The translations under genes and the position numbers were made by a program. The notes below the pieces were generated by a model, which was not told where the DNA came from, did no database searches, and saw nothing but the letters and a program-made list of their open reading frames with translations. From Spirodela intermedia (Eukaryota; Streptophyta; Magnoliopsida; Alismatales; Araceae), in assembly GCA_902729315.2 (NCBI GenBank), contig LR746266.1, positions 377,001-441,000 on the forward strand: DNA of 64,000 nucleotides, read 5' to 3'. This document shows positions 47,801 to 60,479 of the stretch, one piece after another; the stretch's first letter is position 1, and the number at the start of each line of letters is the position of its first letter.

Positions 47801-50524
47801 ACTTGAAAAAGGGGGTTTCTGTGGCCCTCTTCTCGCTAGAATCTATGTTCAGTGATTCTATCGATCTTTCCATCTTTTACATGGAAACGCCCTGCCACCA
47901 TGCGTTCAATTTATGGTCTGACGGTCTCCTCTTCATGGTCGTTCTAATTGGCTAGAGGATCTTCCCTTCAGTCCGTGGGTTTTTCTCTATTTAGCTGCTG
48001 GCTTAAGTACATGTCTTCTAGGTATGATTTAGCCCCTCTTTTTTTCAGTCCGTTCTTTAGTCAAGTGCGGAGAGATTTCAACTTAAACAACCACTAAATG
48101 TCTATTATTTTTAATTTTTTAATATTCCGTCATGTAGATGCTAATTCATATCCATAGCCTAGTTCATTGCCTCCCAGCATGCCGTCCTTCCTACCTGTGC
48201 CTTGACTCATTCTTTGGAGACGTTTGACTTTCCAGATCAGCTTCCAGGAGTTCAAGAACAAGCTACTGGAACCGGGTTTAGTCGATCGTATCGTGGTCTC
48301 CAATAGGTCAGTTGCAAAAGTCTACGTGAGGAACACTCCTAAAATCAGCGGTCAAAGCAGTGACACAGATATCCAAGCTCCCAGAGCAGACGCTCCTACC
48401 GTGGGCAGATACAAGTACTACTTCAATATTGGGAGTGTCGAGTCATTTGAGCAGAAGCTGGAGGAGGCCCAGGATTCGTTGGGGGTTGACCCGCATGACT
48501 TTGTTCCTGTGACCTTCGTCTCGGAGGTCCTGTGGTTCCAGGAGCTCATAAAGTTCGCTCCGACAGCCCTCCTTCTGGGGCTCATCTATGTTGTGGGCCG
48601 TAGGATGCAGGGTGGGCTCGGCATCGGTGGGAGCCCCGGGAGGGGGGGCGGTAGAGGCATATTCAATATCGGCAAAGCTCAAGTGACAAGAATGGACAAG
48701 AACTCGAAGAACAAGGTCAACCCCTGCTCCTTTTCCTCTTGCAGTGTTTTGCCTCGGTCGTCCATGCATGCGTGCTACATCTCAATCTTATTTCGCCCAT
48801 CGTCTCTCGTCAACCCTGTTCTCGGATTGTGAATGAAATTCAAAGGATGTGTGGAAAATCAGATCTTTTTCAAGGACGTGGCCGGCTGCGACGAAGCGAA
48901 GCAGGAGATCATGGAGTTCGTGCATTTCCTCCGGAACCCGAAGAAGTACGAGGACCTAGGCGCCAAGATCCCCAAGGGCGCCCTCCTCGTCGGGCCCCCC
49001 GGCACGGGGAAGACGCTTCTTGCCAAGGCCACTGCAGGCGAGTCCGGCGTGCCCTTCCTCTCCATCTCCGGCTCCGACTTCATGGAGATGTTCGTCGGCG
49101 TCGGGCCCGCCCGGGTGAGGAGCCTCTTCCAGGAGGCCAGGAGTAGCGCCCCTAGCATCATCTTCATCGACGAGATCGACGCCATCGGCCGCGCCAGGGG
49201 ACGCGGGGGATTCTCTGGCTCCAACGACGAGCGCGAGAGTACCCTGAACCAGCTGCTCGTGGAGATGGACGGCTTCGGCACCACCGCCGGCGTGGTCGTC
49301 CTCGCTGGCACCAACCGGCCCGACATCCTCGACAAGGCCCTGCTCCGGCCGGGAAGGTTCGATCGCCAGATCGCCATCGACAAGCCCGACATCAAGGGCC
49401 GCGATCAGATTTTCAAGATCTATCTGAAGAAGCTCAAGCTGGACAACGAACCCTCCTTCTACTCCCAGCGGCTGGCAGCGCTCACCCCCGGCTTCGCCGG
49501 CGCCGACATCGCGAACGTCTGCAACGAGGCCGCTCTCATCGCCGCCCGCCGTGAGCAGGTGAAGATCACCATGGAGCATTTCGAAGCCGCCATCGACCGG
49601 GTCATCGGCGGCCTGGAGAAGAAGAACAAGGTGATCCAGAGAGATGACTAATCATCCATCATCCATTCTCTTCTTGATTCTTATGAACGATTCCTGAGCT
49701 GGGTTTTCTTCGATCCGCAGGTGATCAGCAAGCAGGAGCGGCGGACGGTGGCGTACCACGAGTCGGGCCACGCCGTGGCGGGATGGTTCCTGGAGCACGC
49801 GGAGCCGCTGCTCAAGGTCACCATTGTCCCGCGAGGCACCGCCGCCCTGGGTTTCGCTCAGTACGTCCCCAATGAGAACCTCCTCATGACCAAGGAGCAG
49901 CTCTTCGACATGACCTGCATGACCCTCGGCGGCCGCGCCTCCGAAGAGGTTCCATATATATACATAATCCATCGTCTGTCTTCTACCTCTGTTCTTTGTC
50001 TCTGTCTGTCTGTAACTCTCTTTGTCTGTGTCTGTAACGCGCAGGTGATGCTGGGGAAGATCTCAACGGGGGCGCAGAACGACCTGGAGAAGGTGACGAA
50101 GATGACGTACGCGCAAGTGGCGGTGTACGGTTTCAGTGACAAGGTTGGACTGCTGTCCTTCCCGCAGAGGGAGGACTCGATGGAGATGACGAAGCCGTAC
50201 AGCAGCAAGACCGGCGCCCTCATCGACGGCGAGGTCAGGGAGTGGGTGGCCAAGGCCTACGACCGCACGCTGGAGCTCATCAGGGAGCACCGGGACCAGG
50301 TGGCGCAGATCGCCGAGCTCCTGCTCGAGAAGGAGGTGCTGCACCAGGAGGACCTGGTCCGAGTCCTCGGCGAGCGCCCCTTCACCTTGAGCGAGCCCTC
50401 CAACTACGACGTCTTCAAGCGGGGCTTCCAGAGTGAGGATGCCGCCGCCGACGCCGCCGGCGGCGAGGCCAAGCCGGCGTCGTCGCCGCCGCCGATCGAC
50501 GGCGAGGTCGTCGTCCCCGCGTAG
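41821..50524 (+). CDS. FTSH3: mitochondrial AAA+ zinc metalloprotease FtsH (FtsH3/FtsH10 type, m-AAA)
   Basis: 817 aa from eight exons: 41821..41880, 41975..42206, 42314..42388, 46789..46919, 48236..48715, 48863..49630, 49721..49948, 50045..50524. All junctions keep frame. The N-terminus ([20 protein letters not shown]) is Arg/Ser-rich without acid, a mitochondrial presequence. Two membrane spans lie near 145-160 and 270-290. Walker A is GPPGTGKT (370-377), Walker B IIFIDEID (425-432), the second region of homology [18 protein letters not shown]. The zinc site HESGH is at 595-599, with a probable third ligand D671 (TGAQND). m-AAA proteases degrade and process inner-membrane proteins from the matrix side. 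FtsH3 versus FtsH10 cannot be decided by eye. Intron 3 is 4.4 kb and holds retrotransposon fragments. The last three exons are strikingly GC-rich. Confidence 0.93.
43409..43680 (-). mobile_element. Ty3/gypsy pol C-terminal fragment (degenerate) in FtsH intron 3
   Basis: The minus-strand frame [20 protein letters not shown] continues with [18 protein letters not shown], the region after integrase seen in plant gypsy polyproteins ([26 protein letters not shown]). It lies entirely inside the third intron of FtsH. Confidence 0.75.
44760..45120 (+). mobile_element. second Ty3/gypsy pol C-terminal fragment, opposite orientation
   Basis: The plus strand encodes, with stops, ...[20 protein letters not shown] then [20 protein letters not shown], the same domain as the fragment at 43409-43680. 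Upstream sequence ([15 protein letters not shown], from about 44807) is also gypsy-like. The flanks 43810-43920 and 44630-44760 look partly complementary (AGAGGAAGACAATGAACAAT against ATTGTTTTCCTCT), so the two form an old inverted pair. Confidence 0.75.
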
Positions 50525-51802
50525 TTCTCCGCTGTACATCCATCCAAGATCTCCATCCTTCCCTGTTCGAGATTCCCCCTTTTACTGCTTGTTCACGTTT
50601 ATAACAGATGCATTGTACAGGACGAGCGCCGCCTGCCGCCGCCGCCGCCTCTGAGACACTCGATTATCTTACTACCATGAGGAATGTTACAACCTCGGTC
50701 GTTCTTTCGCCACTTCCCTCGCAGCTACGTCATGGGTATCGTGAATGACGTGAATTGAAAAGTAAATTGAGCACGTCTGGCATAGGGATCCCCTGATTGC
50801 GGAAGAAGCTCCTGGCTGGGCGTCTGACACGTGGAACGACAATGAACCGTCGCAGTCAACGCTCTCTTGGGGTAGGGCAGTGGTCGTGACTGCACCAGAC
50901 GTCGTCGGTGACAGCATCAGACGGGGGTTAAAAATATCGGTATTTTCGTAATTAAGATAAAGTTTTGGGGGGTAATTGTTAGGTGTATTCGTAGTTATGT
51001 CAAATGTGGGGGGCTTTAGTTTAATTAACAACACGTTGGAGTAGGACGGTGGTGGATGGAGCCTACGTCAGTTGAGAAGAATGGGTAGGTGACTGACGGC
51101 CCCGCACAGCAGTTAATCGTCTCGTGGTCTATTTAAACTTCTTCTTCCCCCTCTCGGCTCCTTCCCCCCATCCCCGCTGGCTTCAGGTCTCCCATCCAGC
51201 AGGACGATCGATCCCCCTTCCTTCTCTGCATTCCCCTCCCGACCTTCATAGCCGAGTCAGTCGGTAAGCTCTCATCTATGGAGTGTCTCTTAAGGGTGTT
51301 GCGTCGAGATTACGTCGCTCCGGGGTTGTGATCTACGTCCAGAATGTTTTCACCGGTTCGGCGACTCGATAGGGATATCGCGTGATTCCGCTTTTCTAAG
51401 TTTCCTGGATCGATAATGCCGCTTTCGGTTTCCAGGATCGGCGACTCGGAGACATGGTTTGGCCCTCTCCAGGCCTGTGCTATGCATCCGAGGCGACTGT
51501 GGTTCGTTCTGTTCGATTTTCTGATTTCTTCTCTGGCCCTCTCCGGGCCCTGTGCTCCGCATTTGCGATTCCGGTGTCTCCGCCTTTGAACTCATCATCA
51601 TCGCGAGAAAGTCATCGACTATTGCCTCTATCGTGGGGTGAATTCACATGACGATTGGTTCGTATTGTTTTCAGCCGAGCCGAGCGGAAGGAGATCGGAT
51701 TGGTCGAACAGTGCAGGAAGCAGGAAATTGGACGGAGCAGAAACCGTCTAACTTCATTCTATTAATTGGACGATATCAGCGTTTGAAGATTTTCCGATCA
51801 AA
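50525..51802 (+). promoter_or_regulatory. FtsH 3' UTR, then promoter and leader intron of the HAD gene
   Basis: After the FtsH 3' UTR, a TATA-like TATTTAAA at 51130-51137 should start transcription near 51160. A CT-rich leader follows, then a leader intron from 51264 (AGTCG|GTAAGC) to 51674 (TTTTCAG), and the start codon at 51803. Confidence 0.5.
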
Positions 51803-53253
51803 ATGGAATTGGACGGTCGGTATGTGCTGGATCTGAACAACAGATACAGTTGCCTTCTCTTCGGTAAGTTTACATCCCTCTTTTTTTCTCCGAGTAATCT
51901 GTTATGGTTCTTCCTACGAAGCATCCCTGATACGATTTACCCCAGAAATCTACAGATCTCGATGACACTCTCTACCCCCTGAGCCTTGGAATTGCAACCG
52001 CATGCCGTGACAATATCAGAGGTACTTCACTCAAAAGTTTCTACGGCTTTGAGAGCCTACCTAATTCATCTCGAGGTCTAATTACTCTCTCTCTCTCTCT
52101 CTCTCCCTCCAGATTACATGATCGAAAGGCTTGGAATCGATGAGACCAAGGTGCCGGATCTATGTTTTTTATTATACAAGCACTACGGCACAACAATGGC
52201 TGGACTGAGGGTGAGAACCGGTTTCTAGCTGATGACGTTAATTACCAAGGCGATGTAATCATCGATGTGCTGATAATTCTGTGGGATTTCATCTTCTTAT
52301 CAACTCATGGCTTTCTTGTTCCTGAAAATTACCATGGCGCAGGCAATCGGTTACGAATTCGACTATGATGATTACCACCGCTTCGTTCATGGAAGGTTGC
52401 CCTACGACAGCCTGAAGCGTGACCCCGTCCTGAGGACCCTGCTGCAGAGCCTCCCGATTCGGAAAGTCGTAAGATCCCATCCATGACTCTAAATGAAAAG
52501 AATCATTGCCTGCATGGTGATCCTTCAAACTAATTCAGCCACCGTTTCTTCGTTTTTCCTCCGCCGGTGTAGATCTTCACGAATGGGGACGAAGTCCACG
52601 CTGCTAGATCTTCACGATGGGATCATCTGCTTCGAGACCGTAAATCCGCCGGCGTCACCGTCTCCATCTTACGATCCAATAAATCCCGCCAATATATTCG
52701 ACATTGTAGAGCACTTATCTCGACCCGACTCCGGTGCTGACCACCTACCTGAGACTCCAATTCTCTGCAAACCATCCGAAGACGCAATGGAGCAGGCCCT
52801 GAAGATCGCCGGCATCAACCCTCGCACAGCGGTAAGTCAGATCTTCTTTCCTGTCATCTCCCGAGACAGAAGAATCTCTTATCCCCACACCAATCGTTTC
52901 ACACTCTCGATGCCTGAATGTCTCTGTGCAGATGTTCTTCGACGACAGTGCCCGCAACATCCTCGCCGGCAAGCGGATCGGTCTACACACCGTCCTGGTG
53001 AGCCCTCTGAGACCACCTCGCCGGGTTCCGCTTCCGCCGAGAGAAAATCTGATCGGCTCCCACTGATCATCCTCTTCTTCTCTTTGACCCTCATCAGATT
53101 GGATCTTCCCACAGAAGCGCAGGCGCAGACCACGCATTGGAGAGCATCCACAACATAAGGGAGGCTCTGCCAGAGCTCTGGGAAGGCGCCGAGAGAGCGG
53201 AAGACGTCGTCCACCCTGCCAAGGTCGCAATCGAGACAACCGTCAGAGCGTAG
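51803..53253 (+). CDS. HAD-superfamily hydrolase, plant pyrimidine 5'-nucleotidase (SDT1-like) type, with a frameshift in exon 5
   Basis: Seven exons: 51803..51863, 51956..52021, 52113..52210, 52343..52468, 52573..52831, 52932..52997, 53098..53253. Motif I is FDLDDTLYP (D21, D23), motif II IFTNGD, a motif III lysine occurs in ILCKPSEDAMEQAL and motif IV is MFFDDSARNI. These fit the plant family resembling yeast SDT1 nucleotidase (cytosolic, releases phosphate from pyrimidine nucleotides or similar substrates). Exon 5 is 259 nt, one base out of frame: after DEVHAA the homologous text resumes as LDLHDGIICFETVNP in another frame, and about nine residues usual there are missing. Read literally, the protein ends early. 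All splice sites are intact, so it is a recent mutation, an assembly error or a young pseudogene. Confidence 0.75.
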
Positions 53254-53329
53254 CTTCTGCAGAACGGCTCCTTCTCAGAATGTGGAGAGCAGAGAGAAAG
53301 ATATATATTCGCCCGTATGTAAAATAACC

Positions 53330-54120
53330 ATTTCTCACTCTTATTTGTATTAGGGATATTATATACGTCACGTGTATTATATAAATAAATGTATTATATA
53401 CTTGCATCTTGAATCCAAAATAATAATGTGGTAATTTCCTGGATGAAAATCTTGAGTATTGAAGAAGCTTCTCATAGTTTGGCGTACATTGATTATGTAA
53501 AAGCAGTATGAGATGAATTGAAGGGTAGATTCTGACAAATAAGTGGTACAATAATTTTTCACTTGAAACAAGAGTTGGTGAATATTCGACAAAAAAATAT
53601 TATATTACATTTTATTTTATAAAACTAAAGATCATATGGGAGGAAATAAATGATTTCAAACCTTTATGCACTTGTAAGAGCACGTGTTAACCTTAAGATG
53701 ATGGAAGAATATTACCAAGTAAATTATGTTATATCTTCTTGATAGGTCCAAATGAGTCATATGCTCAAGTATGTACTCAAATATTATTACATGAACCAAC
53801 CTCACATATCGGCAATTTTTTTATCATTTCTTTATGAAAAAAATAGCAATAAATTCAAATTCATATATTCAATTGCCTACTAATATAGACTCTTTTTCCA
53901 TTGTATTTGATGCAAAAACAAATAATTCAAAAGGCTCAAGTTCTTATTGTACAAATTTAAGACAAATCAGAAATTATATATTTTACAATCTAAATGGGCA
54001 TAAAATTGATAAGTATTATATGTTTCATAGGTACCCTCTTAGCTACAAATTTAAATCAAAGAAAAATTATATTTTAGCCAATCAAATTTCTGCTTGAATT
54101 GTCTTTATAAGATTAAAAAT
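53330..54120 (+). mobile_element. decayed Ty1/copia gag region
   Basis: With many stops and shifts, the plus strand reads SLAYIDYVKAVWDEL-like text, then WEEINDFKPLCTC, then FLIGPNESYAQVCTQILLHEP (about 53460-53800), the usual order in plant copia Gag. A zinc-knuckle remnant follows (YNLNGHKIDKYYMFHRYPL, about 53987-54045). Base composition is very AT-rich. Confidence 0.75.
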
Positions 54121-54820
54121 TTAGAAAAGTAAATATTTCTTGCAAAGTCTTGATGTGAATTAATATCATTCTATATTATTTAACGTTTAACTTCATCTAT
54201 TGTAATCAATAATTTGAAGAATGAGACTTCTTTCTCTTGCACTTCAAGTACTTGCCTTTTAGTCAAAGTGCATTTTATCAATGTACATTTTTTCAGTTAC
54301 CAAATTATAGATTTCTCATTTAGTCATATTAAAACATCTATTTATATATTCTATTTAGGCCGATAATAAGTTCTCAAGACATCCTACTATACAACATTAT
54401 TTTTTTAGTTACTTTGGTTGGCGAGAACTATAGTTGTTTCTCAAATTAATACTTAAGGCATTCTTTTTGTTCATTAATTCATATAAAATTGACCATCTAT
54501 GAGTGATTGTCTTATGGGAAACAAATTGGATTATTTTAACATTCAGAACACACATTGAAAAGTCAATATTGACAAGGTAAACTAGAGTAAAAGAACTCCA
54601 CATATTGGATGTCAATCACATAAATTTTGGGTTAATGAGTTATTCAATTATTGTCATTTGTTAATAAATTTTGTTTCATACATGACACTATAGATTAGGT
54701 TATTTGATTTGTAAAGTGATGAAAATCTTACACAAATAATTGTTAGTTTATTCAATTTGTATAAATGATAATATTTATTTTGTGACTTTTAACAAAACAA
54801 AAGAGGTTAACCTTTTTAAG
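54121..54820. other. AT-rich sequence inside decayed copia, unassigned
   Basis: No recognisable domain. Probably interior of the copia element between gag and integrase, mutated beyond reading. Confidence 0.35.
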
Positions 54821-56290
54821 TGTTGGAAGTTCTAGGTTGTAAGAAAATAATCTAAAAGATTAAGAATATTTTGGGCAATTGTCTAGGATTACTCTTCATA
54901 TAAAAGACATTATAGTTGAATGAAGGGTGAGGTAAGTGTTCATCATTCTTCTTTCTATCCTCTGTAATAGAGGTCATTGTCCTTATTATTTAGATTATCG
55001 ACATAGTATTATAGTCTGGTTAGGGTTTCAAACCCTTATTAAGCATCATCAACATTTTCTACTATCATTTGCTGAATTTATTAACATCATACTACTTTCT
55101 AGTGAGGTCTTCTGCCTCTGTCAAGTATTTTTTCGGTGATGGTTTCTACTTATGTGATGTTACTTTTTTGGTAATTTCTTCTACCTCTACCAAATATCTT
55201 TCTAGCAATAGTTTTTACCTTTATTATGTTACTTTCTAGTTATGCCTTTTGCCTCCACTTATTATCCTTCAAATAAAGGTTTCTACCTTCACCATGTTAC
55301 TTTTCGACAAAGTCTTATATTTCTACTAAATGTATTTCCAATGAGGGTTTCTACCTCTATTGTGCTGCTTTTTTTACAATACCTTTCACCTTTGTTAAGT
55401 ATATGTCTAATAAAAGGGTTTTCACTTGTACCATGCTGCTTTTTAGTGAGGTATTCTACTTTCATCAAATATCCTTCTGGCATCCTTCTTTTTAATCATA
55501 TGTTGGGTGTTGTCTTAATCTAGTGCATATCTTATGTCCAATTATGTTCAGCACTAGTGTCCTTGTACGGCATTGTCCTTCCTCCCTCTAGTGTCATCTT
55601 TTTTCTAAGGTATGTCTGGTGTCTAATGTCATCTTGTGTCCTCTTCAATCCATCTCCTTCTATCCTAAATTAGTTTAACATTCTTCTTAGTATGGTGACT
55701 AAAATCTCCCACAATTCATGTCACTTTCCTTGATACCAGCTAAAGTTATTCATATCACTTTCCTTATTATTCACTTGTCCAACATAATTCTCTCTCTAGT
55801 GCAATGTCAAATGTGTCAAGGTCATCTCTCATCATTTGACATCATCATGCATACTCCCGCACAATTTGACACCATCTCATATAATCTAATGTCAAAAGGC
55901 ATCATTGTCCTATAACTTAATAAAATAGTAACTTTTCGGCAATGTAACATAGAGAGTTGTTACCACAATTGATCATCATCATCATAAGTTTGTTTTCTAC
56001 CATGGGAATGTTCATCAACAACTTAGTTAAGGTGAATTTTTCTAAAGTTCATCTTGAGGGGGGGGAGTGTTGGAAGTTTTAGGTTGTAAGGAAATAATAA
56101 AAAAGATTAAAGATATTTTGGAACAATTATTTTCGATTCGTCTCTATATAAAGGGTATTATAAGTGAATGGAGGGTAGAGTTTGTTCTCTCCTATGGCTT
56201 ATATGATAGAGGTTATTACCTTTGTTGCTTTGATTATTAATAGTGATGTACACTTGTTGTTGTGTTTAAATATCTATTATCTAATAATTA
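54821..56290 (+). mobile_element. small LTR retroelement (about 1.4 kb), nested in the copia remnant
   Basis: Two diverged direct repeats begin TGTTGGAAGTT at 54821 and 56068. They share spaced similarity over about 200 bp (AGGTTGTAAG, AAAGATTAA, ATATTTTGG, TATAAA-like box, GTGAATGGAGGGT-like text). The right copy is preceded by a purine tract (GAGGGGGGGGAG, 56056-56067), as expected before a 3' LTR. The interior shows no gag or pol. It looks like a TRIM-like non-autonomous element. LTR right ends (about 55045 and 56290) are approximate. Confidence 0.6.
55090..55490. repeat. degenerate tandem repeat inside the small LTR element
   Basis: A unit of about 80 bp, roughly TTCTACCTCTACC...ATGTTACTTTTTAGTGAGG, recurs four to five times with heavy divergence. 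Confidence 0.55.
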
Positions 56291-59200
56291 AGACTTAATA
56301 AAATATTATTATAGATGTAAGTCTTAAGTAAAACATAGATAAATTAAGTAATCCTTCTTGAAAAATTAATATATTTTATATAAAAATTGATTTAAATATT
56401 TTATCACTATTTCATAAAAATAATAAAATAGAAAGGGGAGGTAAGAAGAATAAAGAAAAGGAAGTAGAGAAAATGAGGAAAAGAAAGAGAGAAGAAATAG
56501 CTCTCACAAAAGTGAGAAAGAGAAACAGAAGGAGAGGGAAAAATCTCACATGAGATGAAGAGAGAGAAAAGTCTCACAAGAGAGAGGGAGAGAGAGGGAG
56601 AGAGAGAAATAAGATGATAATAAAGATAGAGAAAAATATGATCAATTCGTTTTTATAGTGACCATGATTTTCAGATGAATGAGTACTCGAGAATTCACAC
56701 ACATGATTTGAGGTTAGTCATCAATTACTCCATCTTGTTTTAACAATTCAATGCTCATAAATTAACCTTTAGTCTCGCTGATTTGTTTTCAAAAATAAAA
56801 AAATACTCATTATTTGTGGAATGTCAAGAACATAAATATTTTAAGATTCGACTATGAAAATCAATAGAAAACAAGTTGAACATAAACTTAGTTTGATCTT
56901 AGATGAGTTTTGAAATATTCAGAAAAAGAATGAAGATCATTCATCAGAATTTGAATTAATTCTACTCATTTCAATCGAAACATATATAAAATATAAATAA
57001 TTTTCTATAAAATATAAATAAATAATAAATTATGTAAATAAATACTGAAAAATTGTGACTCCTAAGCAACTGGAGACACTAGTGTGGTGGCTTAGTTTTA
57101 TTTGGATATGTCACACCAAGTCAAAAGTCACAAAAGTATTATTTAGAAATGTTGTGCCGCTTGTCAGATAGATCTACCGAAAACACATTGAAGGAAAGAG
57201 TTGACCACTCATTGAAAGCTTTGAGTACAATTGGGAAGGAGGAAAAGAACTTGTCAATCTCAAGAAGTGTTGATTGTGTAAAATAAAGAAAGAATAGATT
57301 GTTGTAGAGTTTTTTAAAATAATCAATAATATATATATTAGATAATAATTGATTATTGTCTTTATGATACATGCAAAAACTTAAGTTTCTAATATCATGA
57401 CACTTCATGTGTTGCTGGATGAGATGTGCTTGGTCATGTTGTGTGCTAAGCGACACATGATTAACTTTTCACAAATTGTTGTCGACTGAAAACCTAAGTC
57501 CTTAGTACTATGGCACTTTGCTTGCCATCAAATCACTATTTCTAGTCATGTACATGCTGAGCAATGTAGGATTCGTGAACCATCAATGGATTGCTTTACA
57601 CTTTTGGCATCATAGGACATGGCAAGAGAGTGAAGCAAAAATGTACGAAGCGAGTCCTTCATCACTCAAGCCTAGTTTGTGGCTCCTCTAGTCTAAAAAT
57701 AAAATAATAAAATTATTCAAACATCAAGATTCTAGCTTTAACAAACAAATTGTAAGTAATAATTATTTTGTTAATATATATTTGATCTTGTTCATTGTAA
57801 TATTTGAAAACCATTTCATATTAATGGGCATTCTAGTCAACAACACTTTTTGACTTTAGTTGAAGATTCCACACATTTTAGTTTGGTATTTATAATAAAA
57901 TAAAAATAAGGTGCTAAAACTATTATTCTAATTTTTTTTTATTGTGGTTAGAACTCAATTTTATAATCAAATTAAATTATAATTTAAATCTTCTACTATT
58001 TACAAATTTGACTTTAGCATTTTTTGAAAGAGTCTCATGCATCAATTATCATAAGTGAAAACGTTACAACTAAATTCTATTGTGGGGGAGAAAACATCCT
58101 TTTTCAGTCAAATATTTTAGTACAATTTTTAACTGATTGTGTGTTAACTACTTTTATTATTGACATATTGTTATCTCCATTACTCAATGATAAGAGTTCA
58201 TTTGAATTACTTCATAAAAGATTAGTAGATTATTCTATAAATTTTATTTTTTGTTGCTTGGTATTTACTTTTATATTAGCTATAACTTAAACCAAAATTA
58301 CTCTATAACCTAGAACATGTATCTTTATTAGATATTTGTCATGAATCAAAAGTTATATAATTATCTTCTATTTTTTAGTTATCAGATTCTTTAACCAATA
58401 TTTTTTTTCTTTTTTTATCTATTAGGTTTCAAGTCACGCTTTGATCAAGAGAGAGTGGTCAAATTAATCAACCCTAATTCTTTTCTTTGATTAAATTTTT
58501 GTGACTCTTCTAAACTTTTCATTTAGATCCTAACATCTTGATGTTATCTGATCTAATGCTATAACTAAGATTTTTTATAGTGGCCTGTCCACTTGCCTAT
58601 GTTCATTCAATGTTTCCAAAGAATGACATTGACTTGTGGTTTGTTCAAAAATGAAGAGGATGATGCTTTACACTTGAATTTTTTTCTTCTCTCCACATAA
58701 GTATAATAGCTGTGGTTGGAAGATATTGCACCTTTGATTTGGTTGAAGATAGTTGTTAAATATTTGAATAATACTCATCAACTTAATAACTTCATTAGTT
58801 TGATCAATTAGTAAAAAAACTTAAAATTTCTCTTAGATTTTTCTACATACAAACTTAATACAATTATTGAGCTTGTGGAAAGGATGATTGTAATTAGTCA
58901 ATAGAAAGGTATTGTATTTATAGAGAAATTATACTCAATATCATGTTTTGTTTTTCATCATTTACAATAATTATAATTTTCAAAGATAATTTAAAATTTA
59001 AATATTTGGAAAACCAATACAGTGTGTTATATATAGGTTGGTATATCCTTATGAGAAATAAATGAATTGATTTTTTAAAGTGATATATATATATTTGAAT
59101 TATATGAGGTCAATCAAAATCAATAAATATTTAATAATATTAAAATATTGGTAATAATATAGATATAAATAAAATGATCATGTAATTATCAAATCTTATT

Positions 59201-60479
59201 CAAATCACCTCAAATAAAATGTGATCATCAAGTAGACATCTTCAATTATGATCTAAATATTTATAATCATAGTTTTAATGATTCAAGATATATAAAATGA
59301 ATTTAGAAAATATATTACTTAATATCTAGAAAATTATATTTAAATGTAAATTCAATCAATTATTTTGATTTTAAAGTTATATGAAATTTATAATATAATA
59401 TCAAGAGTACAAACTACGTAAGCTTTCATACCCCGATTTTCTTTATGAAATCTCATTCATTTATTAGTATTAATTATTATTTTCTTACTATGACATATTA
59501 TGTAAGTATTAACATTTTTCATAATAACATGTAACATGAAAATTTCATGCAATGAAATCAGCTAAAGACATAAATTTATCATTACTAGTTATAAATATGT
59601 TCAATGAGTTTTTATTTAAATATTTAATACTAATACATTAACTTCTATAAAATCAATTTCATGTTCAACCTCATAGAAAGTGTATTTGTGATAAGGTATA
59701 ATTCAATCTTCTAATTTATCTTATGAATATTTGTCATCATCAAAGCATTATATATTCAATGCTCCAACATTATCAAAAGTGAAATATGATACTAATGGAT
59801 ATGCTTCTCCCCCTATCAATCTTTCACATATAGTTGAAACTTTGTCTCTCATTATTAATGACTTATGTCACATCACTAACGTATCATCCTTTATTGAACC
59901 TCTTTTTCTCATTATTGATTCATATTCTCTCATAAATCTTCCACTACAAATTCAATTGCTCTTGTCATCTACCCTCTTATCTTCAAGATTTTCATTGCAA
60001 TATATTTTGTACTAATTCTTCCACTCTATATCTATTATCCATTATCTATTTTCAGTACAACTCCATATCTATTATCTTAATACCTATCATTGTATTATTT
60101 TTATTACTCATAAAAAAAATTATGAATATCTCCACTAATTATGATTCTCAAATTATCATCAAATGATTAAATTTATAAATTAGTGCAATATAATAAAATA
60201 TAAATCAAACCCTATGACTTCTAATTTTATGAAGGTAATTCTTCCTTTACATCTAGAAAAGCTTTATATTGGTTGTTGTTGGATTTTAAAAAACCAAATA
60301 AAACTCTAATATATTGCAATGAAGACATCAATTTCTTTGAAACTCATTCTCATGTGAAAAACTCATCAATTATTAAACTTTTATTTTATCTTACATCTAA
60401 GAAAAATTAACATCTCACCCAGTTCAATGTGAATAATAATATATACATGGATTGTCTACCATGATTTCATATTTGAGAC
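56291..60479. other. AT-rich degenerate retrotransposon territory
   Basis: No gene. A purine-rich AGAGAGA/GGGAGA stretch lies at about 56430-56640. Short frames (for example around 57139-57456 minus and 58024-58290 plus) are not recognisable. About 59731-60015 holds Ser/Leu/Pro-rich text of the kind found between integrase and reverse transcriptase of copia, but this is weak. The gag-to-RT distance here (about 6.5 kb) far exceeds that of an intact copia, so other insertions lie between. Confidence 0.35.

Noticed and set aside
57139-57456. 105-codon minus-strand frame in AT-rich DNA
   Set aside because: No domain recognised; frames of this length are expected by chance in decayed AT-rich repeats.
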